Shown here piece by piece: positions 17,820 through 27,495 of a DNA stretch of 64,000 bases. Numbering within the stretch: the first letter of the stretch is position 1; each line of letters begins with the position of its first letter. The position numbers and the translations under genes are program-made. Below the pieces are notes generated by a model. It saw only the letters and a program-made list of their open reading frames with translations. It was not told the origin of the DNA and did no database searches. The stretch is from Scleromatobacter sp964418745 (GTDB lineage: Bacteria; Pseudomonadota; Gammaproteobacteria; Burkholderiales; Burkholderiaceae_C): NCBI GenBank assembly GCA_964418745.1, contig CAYQMX010000028.1:32494-96493 (forward strand). Reading direction: 5' to 3'.

Positions 17820-19457
17820 TCACATGCGGAACACGCCGAACTTCATGTCGGGAATCGGCGCATTGAGGCTGGCCGACAGGCCCAGCGCGAGCACGCGGCG
17901 GGTGTCGGCCGGGTCGATCACGCCGTCGTCCCACAGGCGCGCGCTGGCGAAATACGGGTGGCCCTGCGCCTCGTACTGGTCGCGGATCGGCGCCTTGAAG
18001 GCCTCTTCCTCGTCGGCCGACCACTGGCCGCCCTTGCCCTCGATGCCGTCGCGGCGCACCGTGGCGAGGACGCTGGCGGCCTGCTCGCCGCCCATGACGC
18101 TGATGCGCGCGTTGGGCCACATCCACAGGAAGCGCGGGCTGTAGGCGCGGCCGCACATGCCGTAGTTGCCGGCGCCGAACGAGCCGCCGATGATCACGGT
18201 GAACTTGGGCACGTTGGCGCAGGCCACGGCGGTCACCATCTTGGCGCCGGCGCGCGCGATGCCTTCGTTCTCGTACTTGCGGCCCACCATGAAGCCGGTG
18301 ATGTTCTGCAGGAAGACCAGCGGCACCTTGCGCTGGCAGCACAGCTCGATGAAGTGCGCGCCCTTGTCGGCGCTCTCGGCGAACAGGATGCCGTTGTTGG
18401 CGACGATGCCCACCGGCATGCCCTCGATCCACGCGAAGCCGCACACCAGCGTCGCGCCGTAGCGCGCCTTGAACTCCTCGAACTCGGAGCCGTCGACGAT
18501 GCGGGCGATGACCTCGCGCACGTCGAAGGGCTTGCGCGCCGGCTTGCCTTCGGCGTCGAGCGGGATGATGCCGTGCAGGTCGGACTCGGGCAGCAGCGGC
18601 GGCTTCGGCGCGCGCAGCGCGACGCCCGGATCCTTGCGCCAGTTGAGCGTGCCCACCACGCCGCGCGCCAGCGCCAGCGCGTGCATGTCGTTCTCGGCCA
18701 GGTGGTCGGCCACGCCCGACAGGCGCGTGTGCACGTCGCCCCCGCCGAGATCCTCCGCGCTCACCACCTCGCCGGTGGCCGCCTTCACCAGCGGCGGGCC
18801 GCCCAGGAAGATGGTGCCCTGGTTCTTGACGATGATGGTCTGGTCGCTCATCGCCGGCACGTAGGCGCCGCCGGCGGTGCACGAGCCCATCACCACGGCC
18901 AGCTGCGGGATGCCCGCGGCGCTGAGCTGGGCCTGGTTGTAGAAGATGCGGCCGAAGTGGTCGCGGTCCGGGAACACCTCGTCCTGGTTGGGCAGGTTGG
19001 CGCCGCCCGAGTCGACCAGGTAGATGCACGGCAGCCGGTTCTGCGCGGCGATCTCCTGCGCGCGCAGGTGCTTCTTGACGGTGAGCGGGTAGTAGGTGCC
19101 GCCCTTGACGGTGGCGTCGTTGCACACGATCAGGCACTCGACGCCGGCCACGCGGCCGATGCCGGCGATCATGCCGGCGCCGGGCGCGGCGTCCTGGCCG
19201 CCCTTTTCCGGGTACATGCCCAGCGCGGCCAGCGGCGCGATCTCCAGGAACGGCGTGCCCGGGTCGAGCAGGCGCTCGACCCGGTCGCGCGGCAGCAGCT
19301 TGCCGCGCGACAGGTGCTTGGCGCGCGCGTCGTCGCCGCCGCCCAGCGCGATCTTCGCCAGCCGGGCGTTGAGGTCGTCGACCAGCAGGCGCATCGCCGC
19401 GGCGTTGGCCTTGAAGTCTTCCGAGCGGGCGTTCAGTTGGGTCGACAGGGTGGACAT
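17820..19457 (-). CDS. liuB: Methylcrotonyl-CoA carboxylase, carboxyltransferase beta subunit
   Basis: Transfers the carboxyl group from biotin on LiuD to 3-methylcrotonyl-CoA. It is 545 residues, close to the usual 535. The crotonase-like carboxyltransferase fold shows PYLVDSGGANLP-type and GSCTAGGAYVPAMSD motifs in the N half. The C half has FMVGRKYENEGIARAGAKMV and GSFGAGNYGMCGRAYSPRFLW. The sequence around SGGANLPNQDEVFPDRDHFGRIFYNQA is characteristic of the methylcrotonyl/acyl-CoA transferase branch. It is the first gene of the liu operon. The ATG at 19457 lies about 75 nt downstream of the palindromic LiuR-type site. Confidence 0.94.
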   Translation of the reverse strand: MSTLSTQLNARSEDFKANAAAMRLLVDDLNARLAKIALGGGDDARAKHLSRGKLLPRDRVERLLDPGTPFLEIAPLAALGMYPEKGGQDAAPGAGMIAGIGRVAGVECLIVCNDATVKGGTYYPLTVKKHLRAQEIAAQNRLPCIYLVDSGGANLPNQDEVFPDRDHFGRIFYNQAQLSAAGIPQLAVVMGSCTAGGAYVPAMSDQTIIVKNQGTIFLGGPPLVKAATGEVVSAEDLGGGDVHTRLSGVADHLAENDMHALALARGVVGTLNWRKDPGVALRAPKPPLLPESDLHGIIPLDAEGKPARKPFDVREVIARIVDGSEFEEFKARYGATLVCGFAWIEGMPVGIVANNGILFAESADKGAHFIELCCQRKVPLVFLQNITGFMVGRKYENEGIARAGAKMVTAVACANVPKFTVIIGGSFGAGNYGMCGRAYSPRFLWMWPNARISVMGGEQAASVLATVRRDGIEGKGGQWSADEEEAFKAPIRDQYEAQGHPYFASARLWDDGVIDPADTRRVLALGLSASLNAPIPDMKFGVFRM

Positions 19458-19530
19458 GGGCTCTTTTGCTTGTCTCGTTGGGGCGCGCGCCTGCGCGGCC
19501 GCGCGGGTCGGCCTGACACGTTAGCGGAGG

Positions 19531-19561
19531 ATTATCGATTGACGTTTACGTAAACGTCAAT
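19531..19561 (-). promoter_or_regulatory. LiuR-type operator and promoter of liuB
   Basis: A perfect 24-bp palindrome spans 19538-19561 with core ACGTTTACGTAAACGT. On the minus strand its left end supplies a -35 element TTGACG (19560-19555). An 18-nt spacer, largely the palindrome itself, separates it from GATAAT (19536-19531) as -10. An operator sitting inside a long spacer is the normal layout of MerR-family controlled promoters. It precedes the liuB operon. Confidence 0.85.
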
Positions 19562-19622
19562 TGGTGCGCCCGCATCCCGCGGTCGGCGCCCGGCGGTGCG
19601 ATCGACCGCGGCGCCCGCTCGC

Positions 19623-20213
19623 TCAGCCGTAGACCTCACGCTCCGACCACCCCAGCGCCGACATCTCCATTACGCGGAAGGGCTCGTCCACCCGCAGGAT
19701 GAACTCGTCGAGCTGCGGCGGCTTCACGTGCGTGCCCGACAGCATCGAGTGGACCTGGCCGCGGTGGTGGGTCTGGTGCATGAACAGGTGGTCGAGCACC
19801 AGGCAGGCGAGGTCGCTCTTCGTGGGCTGGTCGCCGTGCAGCATGTGGACGACGGCGTTGGCGCCGGCGTCGTCGAGCCGGTCGCAGAAGGCGATCAGCT
19901 TGCAGTCGCTGGCGTCCTGCGCCGAGGCCCACGAGGCGAGTTCGTCGTGGGGCGCGAAGCGCCGGTACGAGGTCTCCATGTCGGGCTCGCCATGGAGCGC
20001 GGCGATGTAGTAGCGGTCGACTGCCAGCAGGTGGTTGAGCGTGCCGATGATCGTCGGGAAGAAGCTGGTGCGCTTCGAATGCAGCTCCGACGTCGACAGG
20101 TTGGCGAGCGCGGCCAGCAGGCGGCGATTGGCCAGCCGGTTGGCGTGCGCCTGGATGCCCAGCACGCGCGCGAGGGTCAGCGGGCGGGGGTCGGATTCGA
20201 GGGTGTCGGACAT
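19623..20213 (-). CDS. DinB family protein
   Basis: A 196-residue four-helix-bundle protein of the DinB/YfiT type, a metal-binding superfamily that includes thiol-dependent transferases. The spaced histidines expected of the fold are present (LNHLLAVDRYY, and DHLFMHQTHHRGQVHSML with His-x3-His). The start at 20213 has GGAGGT eight nt upstream. It is followed after 92 nt on its 5' side by the Lrp gene in the same direction. Function unknown; cytoplasmic. Confidence 0.85.
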   Translation of the reverse strand: MSDTLESDPRPLTLARVLGIQAHANRLANRRLLAALANLSTSELHSKRTSFFPTIIGTLNHLLAVDRYYIAALHGEPDMETSYRRFAPHDELASWASAQDASDCKLIAFCDRLDDAGANAVVHMLHGDQPTKSDLACLVLDHLFMHQTHHRGQVHSMLSGTHVKPPQLDEFILRVDEPFRVMEMSALGWSEREVYG

Positions 20214-20305
20214 GGTGGAACCTCCAGGGTCGTCATCGCCAGCGTAGTCCCGATCGGGGCAAGCGGCGCGCGCGTCGGCGCACATCCCTGCCTCGAACGC
20301 GGGGG

Positions 20306-20779
20306 TCAGTCGACCGGCAACGCGGTCTCGTACTTCACCTCGCGCAGCACAACGCTGCTGCGCACGTTGCCCACGCCGGGCGTCTTGAACACCTTGTCCT
20401 GCAGGAAGCGGTCGTAGGCCTTCATGTCGGGGGCGACCACCTTGATCAGGTAGTCGCCTTCGCCCGTCGTGCTGTGGCATTCCATGATCTCGGGGCTGGC
20501 GCGTGCCATCGCCTCGAACTGCTCGACGGCGCCCTCGCTGTGGCGCACCAGCGTCACGTGCGCGAGCACGCAGATCGACAGCCCCAGCTTCTCGCGGTCG
20601 AGCAGCGCCACGTAGCCGCGGATCACGCCGCTGGCCTCGAGCTCCTTGACGCGGCGCCACACGGGCGTGGCCGACAGCCCGACGTCGTCGGCGAGCTGCT
20701 GCGCGCTCTGGCGGCCGTCGCGCTGCAGCGCGGCGGCGATGCGGCGGGCGACGCGGTCGATGGGGGCGGTCAGGGTCAT
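20306..20779 (-). CDS. Lrp/AsnC family transcriptional regulator
   Basis: A 157-residue regulator. The winged helix-turn-helix at residues about 8-60 (ARRIAAALQRDGRQSAQQLADDVGLS then TPVWRRVKELEASGVI) is followed by a RAM ligand-binding domain (CHSTTGEGDYLIKVVAPDM, FKTPGVGNVRSSVVLREVKY). It is transcribed divergently from the indolepyruvate oxidoreductase gene, 205 nt apart, so it probably senses an aromatic or other amino acid and controls that gene and itself. The start at 20779 gives the normal family length. An upstream in-frame start at 20830 adds an unlikely N terminus. Confidence 0.9.
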   Translation of the reverse strand: MTLTAPIDRVARRIAAALQRDGRQSAQQLADDVGLSATPVWRRVKELEASGVIRGYVALLDREKLGLSICVLAHVTLVRHSEGAVEQFEAMARASPEIMECHSTTGEGDYLIKVVAPDMKAYDRFLQDKVFKTPGVGNVRSSVVLREVKYETALPVD

Positions 20780-20984
20780 GGCGTCATTGTGCAGCGCGTT
20801 TACCCTCGGAATCAACCGCGGGCGAGACATTCATTCCATATTTCGGCGCTTTTCGAAACAGTCATCTCGATATCCGCGCCGCAAGCGTCGATTTCGCAAG
20901 ATCGCTGCGCCCGTCGGGGACTAGCATCGTCGCTTCCAGCCTCCGCGCCCCGCGGAGCGCCCCCTCCAGGCGCGAGACCGAGCC
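20780..20984. promoter_or_regulatory. Divergent promoter region between the Lrp-type regulator and indolepyruvate oxidoreductase
   Basis: A 205-bp gap that is relatively AT-rich in its middle (about 20830-20905, for example ATTCCATATTTCGG and GAAACAGTCATCTCGATAT). This is the likely home of Lrp-family binding sites for both genes. No exact operator could be defined by eye. Confidence 0.45.
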
Positions 20985-23900
20985 ATGACCCTGCCCTCCT
21001 CCGACCTCGTCGCCACGCCGGAACCGGACGCCGCGCCGCTGCGCGCCTACGCCTTGACCGACAACCTGGCCGCCGACAGCGGCGCTGTGTTCCTGACCGG
21101 CACCCAGGCCCTGGTGCGGCTGCTGCTGATGCAGCGCCGGCGCGACCAGGCCGCCGGCCTGCACACCGCGGCGTTCGTCTCGGGCTACCGCGGCAGCCCG
21201 CTGGGCATGGTCGACCAGCAGCTGTGGAAGGCCAAGAAGTTCCTGGCCGACGCGCAGGTGGAGTTCCTGCCGGCGATCAACGAGGACCTGGCCGCCACGG
21301 CATGCCTGGGCACGCAGCGCGTGGCGCTGGACCCCCAGCGCACCGTCGAGGGCGTGACCGCGATGTGGTACGGCAAGGGCCCGGGCGTCGACCGTTCGGG
21401 CGATGCGTTGAAGCACGGCAACGTCTATGGCTCCAGTCCCCTGGGCGGCGTGCTGGTGGTGGCCGGCGACGACCACGGCTGCGTGTCGTCGTCGATGCCG
21501 CACCAGAGCGACCTGGCGATGCAGGCGTGGAGCATGCCGGTGCTGCACCCGGCCAACGTCGCCGAGTACCTGGAGTTCGGCCTGTACGGCTGGGCGCTGT
21601 CGCGCTTCTCGGGCGCGTGGGTGGGCTTCAAGGCGCTTTCCGAGGTCGTCGAGTCGGGCATGACGGTGGATCTCGACGCCGTGCCGCTGGACTTCACGCA
21701 ACCGGTGGACTTCACCCCGACGCAGGACCTGCACGTGCGCGCGGTCGACCTCCCGTCGCTGGCCCTCGAATCGCGCCTGGCCGAGAAGCTGGCAGCGGTG
21801 CGCGCGTTCGCCAGGGTCAACTCGGTCGACAAGCACATCGTCGCCAGCCCCAGCGCCACGCTGGGCATCGTCACGGTGGGCAAGGCGCACTACGACTTCC
21901 TCGAGGTGCTGCGTCGCCTGGAGCTCGACCCGAACGCGCTGGCCGCCGCCGGCGTGCGCATCTACAAGGTGGGTCTGGTGTTCCCGCTGGAGCCCACACG
22001 CATGGCGGAGTTCGCGCGCGGGCTCGAGGAAATCCTGGTCATCGAGGAGAAGGCGCCGGTCGTCGAACGCCAGCTGAAGGACCAGCTCTACGGCCTGCCC
22101 GACACCCAGCGCCCGCGCATCGCCGGCAAGACCGCGCCCGACGGGCGGCCGCTGCTGTCGTCGCTGGGCGAGCTGCGGCCCTCGCGCATCATGGAAGTGG
22201 TGGCCGAGTGGCTGGCGCGCCTGAACCCCGCGCTGGACCGCCGCCACCTGGTCACCGACTTCACGATGCCCTGCCTGCTGCACAACGAGGCCGACGCGAC
22301 GAAGCGCCAGCCCTACTTCTGCTCGGGCTGTCCGCACAACACGTCCACCAAGGTGCCCGAGGGCTCGCGCGCGCTGGCCGGCATCGGCTGCCACTTCATG
22401 GCCAGCTGGATGGAGCGCGAGACCAGCGGCCTGATCCAGATGGGCGCCGAAGGCGTCGACTGGGCCGCGCACTCGCGCTTCACGAAGGAACGGCACGTCT
22501 TCCAGAACCTGGGCGACGGCACCTACTACCACTCGGGCTACCTGGCGATCCGCCAGGCGATCGCCGCGAAGGCGACGATCACCTACAAGATCCTCTACAA
22601 CGACGCGGTGGCGATGACCGGCGGCCAGCCGGTGGACGGCTCGCTGTCGGTGCCCGAGATCGCGCGCCAGGTGGAGGCCGAGGGCGCGAAGCGCGTGGTG
22701 ATCGTCAGCGACGACATCGCGCCGCACCGCGCACGCGCCGACCTGTTTCCCAAGGGCACGACGTTCCATCCGCGCGAGGAACTGGACGCGGTGCAGCGCG
22801 AGCTGCGCGAGATCGACGGCGTCACCGTCCTCATCTACGACCAGACCTGCGCCGCCGAGAAGCGCCGCCGCCGCAAGAAGGGCGAGTTTCCGGATCCGCC
22901 GCAGCGCGTCGTCATCAACGAGGCCGTGTGCGAGGGCTGCGGCGACTGCGGCCAGGCGTCGAACTGCCTCAGCGTGGTGCCCGTCGAGACCGAGTGGGGC
23001 CGCAAGCGCCACATCGAGCAGAGCTCCTGCAACAAGGACTACTCCTGCCTCAACGGCTTCTGCCCCAGCTTCGTCACGGTGACCGGCGCGACGCTGAAGA
23101 AGCGCGTCGGGACCGGCCTGGACGCGACGCGTCTGGCGGCGGAGATCGACCGGATCGGGCGCCCGGCGCCGTGGCGGTGGACGGGCCCGTTCGACATGCT
23201 GGTGACCGGCGTCGGCGGCACCGGCGTCGTCACCGTGGGCGCGCTGATCACGATGGCCGCCCACCTCGAGGGCAAGCAGGCCTCGGTGCTGGACTTCATG
23301 GGCTTCGCGCAGAAGGGCGGCGCGGTGCTGTCGTTCGTGCGCGTGGCGCCGACGGCCGACCAGTTGAACCAGGTGCGCATCGACACCCAGCAGGCCGACG
23401 TGCTGCTGGCCTGCGACATGGTGGTGGGCGCCTCGGACGACGCGCTGGCCACGGTCAAGCACGGCCGCACGGCCATCCTGGCCAACACCCACGAGATCGC
23501 CACCGCCGCCTTCGTGCGCAACCCCGACGCGACGCTGCACGCCCCGGCCCTGGTCGACAAGCTGCGCCACGCCGCCGGCGACGAGCGGGTGCAGCTGGTC
23601 GACGCGCAGGCGCTGGCGCAGGCGCTGATGGGCGACACCATGCCGTCCAACATCATCATGCTGGGCGCGTGCTGGCAGCGCGGCCTGGTGCCGGTGTCGC
23701 ACGCCGCCCTGATGCGCGCGATCGAGCTGAACAACGTGGCCGTCGAGAACAACAAGACGGCGTTCGCGATCGGCCGCCTGGCCGTCACCGACCCGTCGGC
23801 GTTCGAGCGCATCGCGGGCGGCGCCGGGGCACCGCAGGACGGCTCGGCGCGGCAGTCGCTGTTCGGCCCCGACGGCCTGGTCGAGCGCCGCGTCGCGTTC

Positions 23901-24566
23901 CTCACCGCCTACCAGGACGCCGCGCTGGCGGCGCGCTTCCGGGCGCTGGTCGAGCAGGTGCATGCGCGCGAGCAGTCGCTGGGCGCCGCCGGCGCGCCGC
24001 TGACCACGATCGTCGCGCAGCAGTTCTCGCGGCTGCTCGCCATCAAGGACGAGTACGAGGTGGCGCGCCTGTACACCGACGGCAGCTTCGCGAAGTCGCT
24101 CGCCGAGCAGTTCGAGACCGTGGGTCGGCTGGAATTCCACATGGCCCCGCCGCTGCTCGCGCGCCCGGGCCCGAACGGCCGGCCGAAGAAGATGAAGATC
24201 GGCCCCTGGCTGCTGCCGGCGCTGCGCGTGCTGGCGAAGTTCAAGGGCGTGCGCGGCACCTGGGTCGACCCGTTCGGCCACACCGAGGAACGCCGGCTGG
24301 AGCGCCAGCTGGCCGACGACTACGAGGCCCTGCTGCGCACCGAGATCCTGCCGATGCTGAGCCTGGACCGGCACGCGCTCGCGCAGCAGATCGCCCGCGT
24401 GCCGGAGCGCATCCGCGGCTACGGCCACGTGAAGCTGGGCAACCTGGCGACCGGGCGCGCGCAATGGCGCGTGTTGCTGGACCAGTGGCACGGCCGCGGC
24501 GGCGATGGCGCGACCAAGGCGGGGCCGGGCGAGCGCGGACGGGTGATTCCGATCAGCGTGGCGTGA
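20985..24566 (+). CDS. Indolepyruvate:ferredoxin oxidoreductase, fused single-chain form
   Basis: Oxidatively decarboxylates aryl pyruvates from aromatic amino acid transamination to aryl-acetyl-CoA, with thiamine diphosphate, Fe-S clusters and ferredoxin. The 1193-residue protein joins the IorA-like and IorB-like parts seen as two subunits in archaea. The TPP-binding region carries YFCSGCPHNTSTKVPEGS and later MTGGQPVDGSLSVPE. A cysteine set C649-x2-C652-x2-C655-x5-C661 (CEGCGDCGQASNC) binds Fe-S. The second half begins with the glycine-rich GVGGTGVVTVGALI of the gamma-type domain, then DFMGFAQKGGAV. ATG start at 20985. It is divergent from an Lrp/AsnC gene, its likely regulator, and stands alone on the plus strand. 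Confidence 0.93.
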   Translation: MTLPSSDLVATPEPDAAPLRAYALTDNLAADSGAVFLTGTQALVRLLLMQRRRDQAAGLHTAAFVSGYRGSPLGMVDQQLWKAKKFLADAQVEFLPAINEDLAATACLGTQRVALDPQRTVEGVTAMWYGKGPGVDRSGDALKHGNVYGSSPLGGVLVVAGDDHGCVSSSMPHQSDLAMQAWSMPVLHPANVAEYLEFGLYGWALSRFSGAWVGFKALSEVVESGMTVDLDAVPLDFTQPVDFTPTQDLHVRAVDLPSLALESRLAEKLAAVRAFARVNSVDKHIVASPSATLGIVTVGKAHYDFLEVLRRLELDPNALAAAGVRIYKVGLVFPLEPTRMAEFARGLEEILVIEEKAPVVERQLKDQLYGLPDTQRPRIAGKTAPDGRPLLSSLGELRPSRIMEVVAEWLARLNPALDRRHLVTDFTMPCLLHNEADATKRQPYFCSGCPHNTSTKVPEGSRALAGIGCHFMASWMERETSGLIQMGAEGVDWAAHSRFTKERHVFQNLGDGTYYHSGYLAIRQAIAAKATITYKILYNDAVAMTGGQPVDGSLSVPEIARQVEAEGAKRVVIVSDDIAPHRARADLFPKGTTFHPREELDAVQRELREIDGVTVLIYDQTCAAEKRRRRKKGEFPDPPQRVVINEAVCEGCGDCGQASNCLSVVPVETEWGRKRHIEQSSCNKDYSCLNGFCPSFVTVTGATLKKRVGTGLDATRLAAEIDRIGRPAPWRWTGPFDMLVTGVGGTGVVTVGALITMAAHLEGKQASVLDFMGFAQKGGAVLSFVRVAPTADQLNQVRIDTQQADVLLACDMVVGASDDALATVKHGRTAILANTHEIATAAFVRNPDATLHAPALVDKLRHAAGDERVQLVDAQALAQALMGDTMPSNIIMLGACWQRGLVPVSHAALMRAIELNNVAVENNKTAFAIGRLAVTDPSAFERIAGGAGAPQDGSARQSLFGPDGLVERRVAFLTAYQDAALAARFRALVEQVHAREQSLGAAGAPLTTIVAQQFSRLLAIKDEYEVARLYTDGSFAKSLAEQFETVGRLEFHMAPPLLARPGPNGRPKKMKIGPWLLPALRVLAKFKGVRGTWVDPFGHTEERRLERQLADDYEALLRTEILPMLSLDRHALAQQIARVPERIRGYGHVKLGNLATGRAQWRVLLDQWHGRGGDGATKAGPGERGRVIPISVA

Positions 24567-24617
24567 TCGACTTCCCGTGCCCGGAACGGGGCAGCCGCGT
24601 GCGCGGCGAGGGCAGCC

Positions 24618-25262
24618 TCACTCGTCGTCCCAGCGGAAGATGAACGACGCCCGTGCCCGCGACGCCTCGACCAGGCGCGCGTTCGGCTCGTCGGTAGCCG
24701 CCACCCAGGCCGCGGCCTCGTCGGCGCTGCGGCCGAACTGCTCATGGCGGCGCGTCAGCTGGTGCAGGCGCACCTCGTCGGGGACGTCGACGTACCAGAT
24801 CTCGTCGAGCAGGTCCTTCACGTGCGCCCAGGCACCGGTCTCCAGCAGCAGGTAGTTGCCTTCGGTGATGACCAGCTGCGTGCGGGCGTGGATGGGGATC
24901 GCGTTGGCGATCGGCTCCTCGATCGCGCGCCGGAACTCGGGCGCGTAGACGATCTCGTCGTCCGGCTGCATCAGCAGGCGGCGCAGCAGCGCGACGTAGC
25001 CGGCGGCGTCGAAGGTGTCGGGCGCGCCCTTGCGGCCGCGCCGGCCCAGGCGCTCGAGTTCGACGTTGGCCAGGTGGAAGCCGTCCATCGGCACCACCTG
25101 GGCGATGGCCGCGAACTCGGCCTGCAGCGCGGCGGCCAGCGTCGACTTGCCGGCCCCGGGCGGGCCCACGAGCCCGAGCAGCGCGCGGCCGCTGCGTTGG
25201 ACGAGTTCGCGGGCGCGGATCCGCGCGCTGGCGGGAAGGTCGGGGAGCGAGGCATCGGTCAT
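24618..25262 (-). CDS. P-loop nucleoside/nucleotide (fructose/pantothenate-kinase-like) kinase
   Basis: A 214-residue P-loop kinase of the PRK09270-like family, related to uridine kinase and pantothenate kinase. Walker A is GPPGAGKST (residues 33-41). MDGFHLANVELERLGRRGRKGAPDTFD is the family's substrate loop, with its Asp-Gly-Phe-His. VITEGNYLLLE follows as the acidic strand. The phosphoryl acceptor cannot be read from sequence; sugars and pantothenate analogues are known for relatives. The start at 25262 gives the family length; the frame to 25385 crosses into the M13 gene. It lies 17 nt after that gene on the same strand. Confidence 0.83.
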   Translation of the reverse strand: MTDASLPDLPASARIRARELVQRSGRALLGLVGPPGAGKSTLAAALQAEFAAIAQVVPMDGFHLANVELERLGRRGRKGAPDTFDAAGYVALLRRLLMQPDDEIVYAPEFRRAIEEPIANAIPIHARTQLVITEGNYLLLETGAWAHVKDLLDEIWYVDVPDEVRLHQLTRRHEQFGRSADEAAAWVAATDEPNARLVEASRARASFIFRWDDE

Positions 25263-25278
25263 CTCGCCATCATGGCAC

Positions 25279-27354
25279 TTACCAGAGCCGCAGCCGATCG
25301 GCCGGCGCCTTCCACATCCTGTCGCCCGGCCGGGTGGCGAAGGCGTCGTGGAAGGCATCGGCGTTGATCGTCGCGCCGTCCGCACGGAACCGGCCCGGCG
25401 AGTGCGGGTCGATCGTCAGCAATTGCAGCGCGCGCTCGTCGCGCACCTTGGAGCGCCAGACCTGGGCGAAGCCGTAGACGAAGCGCTGCGCGCCGGTCAG
25501 GCCGTCGATCACCGGCGCCGGCTGGCCGCCCAGCGACAGCTGCCAGGCCTTGTACGAGATCTGCAGGCCCGACAGGTCGGCGATGTTCTCGCCCAGCGTC
25601 AGCTTGCCGTTCAGGTGCTGGCCGGGGATGGGCTCGTAGGCCGCGTACTGCGCCACCAGGCGGCTGGTGACGGCCTCGAAGGCCTTGCGGTCGTCGTCGG
25701 TCCACCAGTTGCGCAGGCGGCCGTCGCCGTCGAGCTGGCTGCCCTTGTCGTCGAAGCCGTGGCTGATCTCGTGGCCGATCACCGCGCCGATGGCGCCGTA
25801 GTTGACCGCGTCGTCGGCGGCCACGTTGAAGAACGGCGGCTGCAGGATGGCGGCCGGGAACACGATCTCGTTCTTGTTGCCGCTGTAGTACGCATTGATC
25901 GTCTGCGGCGTCATGCCCCACTCGGTGCGGTCCACCTGGCCGCCCACGCGCACGATCTGGCGCCGGTAGTCGAACGCGTCGGCCCGGTCGGCGTTGGCCA
26001 GCGCCTCGCCGGGTCGCACGACCAGCGCCGAGTAGTCGCGCCAGGTGTCGGGATAGCCGATCTTGACGCCGTACTTGGCCAGCTTCGCGTGCGCCTCCTT
26101 CTTGGTGGCCGGCGACATCCACGCGAGCCCGTCGATGGACGTCGAATAGGCCTTCATCAGGTTGGCCACCAGCGCCTGCATGCGCGCGCGGTACGCGGGC
26201 GGGAAGTACTGCGCCACGTACAGCTGGCCGGTGGCCTCGCCGAGCGCGCCGTTGACCTGCGCGACGGCCTGCTGCCAGCGCGGCAGCGGCTGCTGCACGC
26301 CGGCGATGGCCACGTCGTGGAACTGGAAGCTGGCGTCGCGGAAGGGCTTGGGCAGCACGGCGGCGGCGCCGTCGAGGCGGCGCGCCTTCAGGTACAGCTT
26401 CCACGTGGCCAGCGGCTCGGACTTCACGAGCCCGGCCAGCGCCGTGACGTAGCTCGGCTGGCGCACGACGACGATGCGCCCGGGCTGCAGCTGCGACTGC
26501 GCCTCGAAGACCGGCCAGTCGAAGCCCGGCGCCAGCGCCTCCAGTTCGGCGGGGGTCTTCGGGTTGTGCGCCAGCTTCGGGTCGCGCGTCTGGTCGCGCG
26601 GCCACTGCGCGGTGGCGATCTTCGTCTCCAGGGCGATCACCTGGGCGGCGTGCGCGCCCGCGTCCGTGTCGCCCGACAGCGAGAACAGCTTGACCAGGTA
26701 GTCCGAGTAGGCCGTGCGCGCCTTTGCGAACCGCTCGTCTGCCTTCAGGTAGTAGTCGCGATCGGGCAGGCCCAGCCCGGACTGCTGGAAGTCGGTGATG
26801 TAGACGCCCGGGTCGTCGAGGTCGGGGTTGGCGTCGACGGCCAGCGGCGTGCGCACCACGCCCTGCCAGTGGCCCATCAGGCCCGCCAGCATGCCGATGT
26901 CCTTGACGCCGTCGACGTCCTTGAGCGAGGCCTGGATGGGCGCGAGGCCGCCCTGGTCGATGGCGGCCTCGTCCATGAAGGCGCGGTAGTAGTCGTCAAC
27001 CTTCTGCGCGTTGGTGCCCGGCGCCGGCTTCGTGGCGTGCAGGCCCTCGATCAGGTCGCGCACCTGGTGGTCGGTGCGATCGCGCAGCTCGTAGAACGTG
27101 CCCCAGGCCGACTTGTCGGCCGGGATCTGCGTGTTCTTCACCCAGGTGCCGTTCATCGCCAGGAACAGGTCGTCCTGCGGCCGCACGGACGTGTCCATGC
27201 CCGCGCGGTCGAGGCCCGCGCCGAGCGTCGCCACCGTCGTGGTGGTCGTCTGCGTGGGGGTAGTGCTCGTCTGCGCCTGCGCGCTCGCGAAGGCCGCGCA
27301 GGCCAGCGTGGCGGCGGCCGCGAGGGCGGCGCGGCGGAAGTTCGGGGGGGTCAT
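25279..27354 (-). CDS. Secreted M13 (neprilysin/PepO-like) zinc metallopeptidase, copy 1
   Basis: Zinc endopeptidase of oligopeptides. It has 691 residues with a signal peptide (MTPPNFRRAALAAAATLACA, cleavage near ASAQA), so it should act in the periplasm or outside the cell. The large N-terminal domain starts with the family's QDDLFLAMNGTW. The catalytic part has HEISH (His528, Glu529, His532) followed by GFDDKGSQ, then GENIADLSG with the third ligand Glu589 and Asp593, and it ends in RLRLW as neprilysins end in a CxxW-like tail. It is the most divergent of three adjacent paralogues. The ATG has AGGATT upstream. Confidence 0.93.
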   Translation of the reverse strand: MTPPNFRRAALAAAATLACAAFASAQAQTSTTPTQTTTTTVATLGAGLDRAGMDTSVRPQDDLFLAMNGTWVKNTQIPADKSAWGTFYELRDRTDHQVRDLIEGLHATKPAPGTNAQKVDDYYRAFMDEAAIDQGGLAPIQASLKDVDGVKDIGMLAGLMGHWQGVVRTPLAVDANPDLDDPGVYITDFQQSGLGLPDRDYYLKADERFAKARTAYSDYLVKLFSLSGDTDAGAHAAQVIALETKIATAQWPRDQTRDPKLAHNPKTPAELEALAPGFDWPVFEAQSQLQPGRIVVVRQPSYVTALAGLVKSEPLATWKLYLKARRLDGAAAVLPKPFRDASFQFHDVAIAGVQQPLPRWQQAVAQVNGALGEATGQLYVAQYFPPAYRARMQALVANLMKAYSTSIDGLAWMSPATKKEAHAKLAKYGVKIGYPDTWRDYSALVVRPGEALANADRADAFDYRRQIVRVGGQVDRTEWGMTPQTINAYYSGNKNEIVFPAAILQPPFFNVAADDAVNYGAIGAVIGHEISHGFDDKGSQLDGDGRLRNWWTDDDRKAFEAVTSRLVAQYAAYEPIPGQHLNGKLTLGENIADLSGLQISYKAWQLSLGGQPAPVIDGLTGAQRFVYGFAQVWRSKVRDERALQLLTIDPHSPGRFRADGATINADAFHDAFATRPGDRMWKAPADRLRLW

Positions 27355-27425
27355 CGGGAATCCTCGTTCGTCGGCAATGCAAGGGGGAAGGAAATCGGGG
27401 CAAGCCTCGGGCCGGCCACAACGGA

Positions 27426-27453
27426 AAAGGGCTGCGCGGCGGCGCAGCCCTTT
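27426..27453 (-). terminator. Terminator after M13 peptidase copy 2
   Basis: A perfect 12-bp stem (AAAGGGCTGCGC / GCGCAGCCCTTT, loop of 4), followed by one further T and CCG on the minus strand. It lies 42 nt after the copy 2 stop, so copy 1 probably has its own promoter or depends on read-through. Confidence 0.75.
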
Positions 27454-27495
27454 CAGGGTCAGGCAAGGCAGGTCACGCGGCGCGCCTCGGCGGTC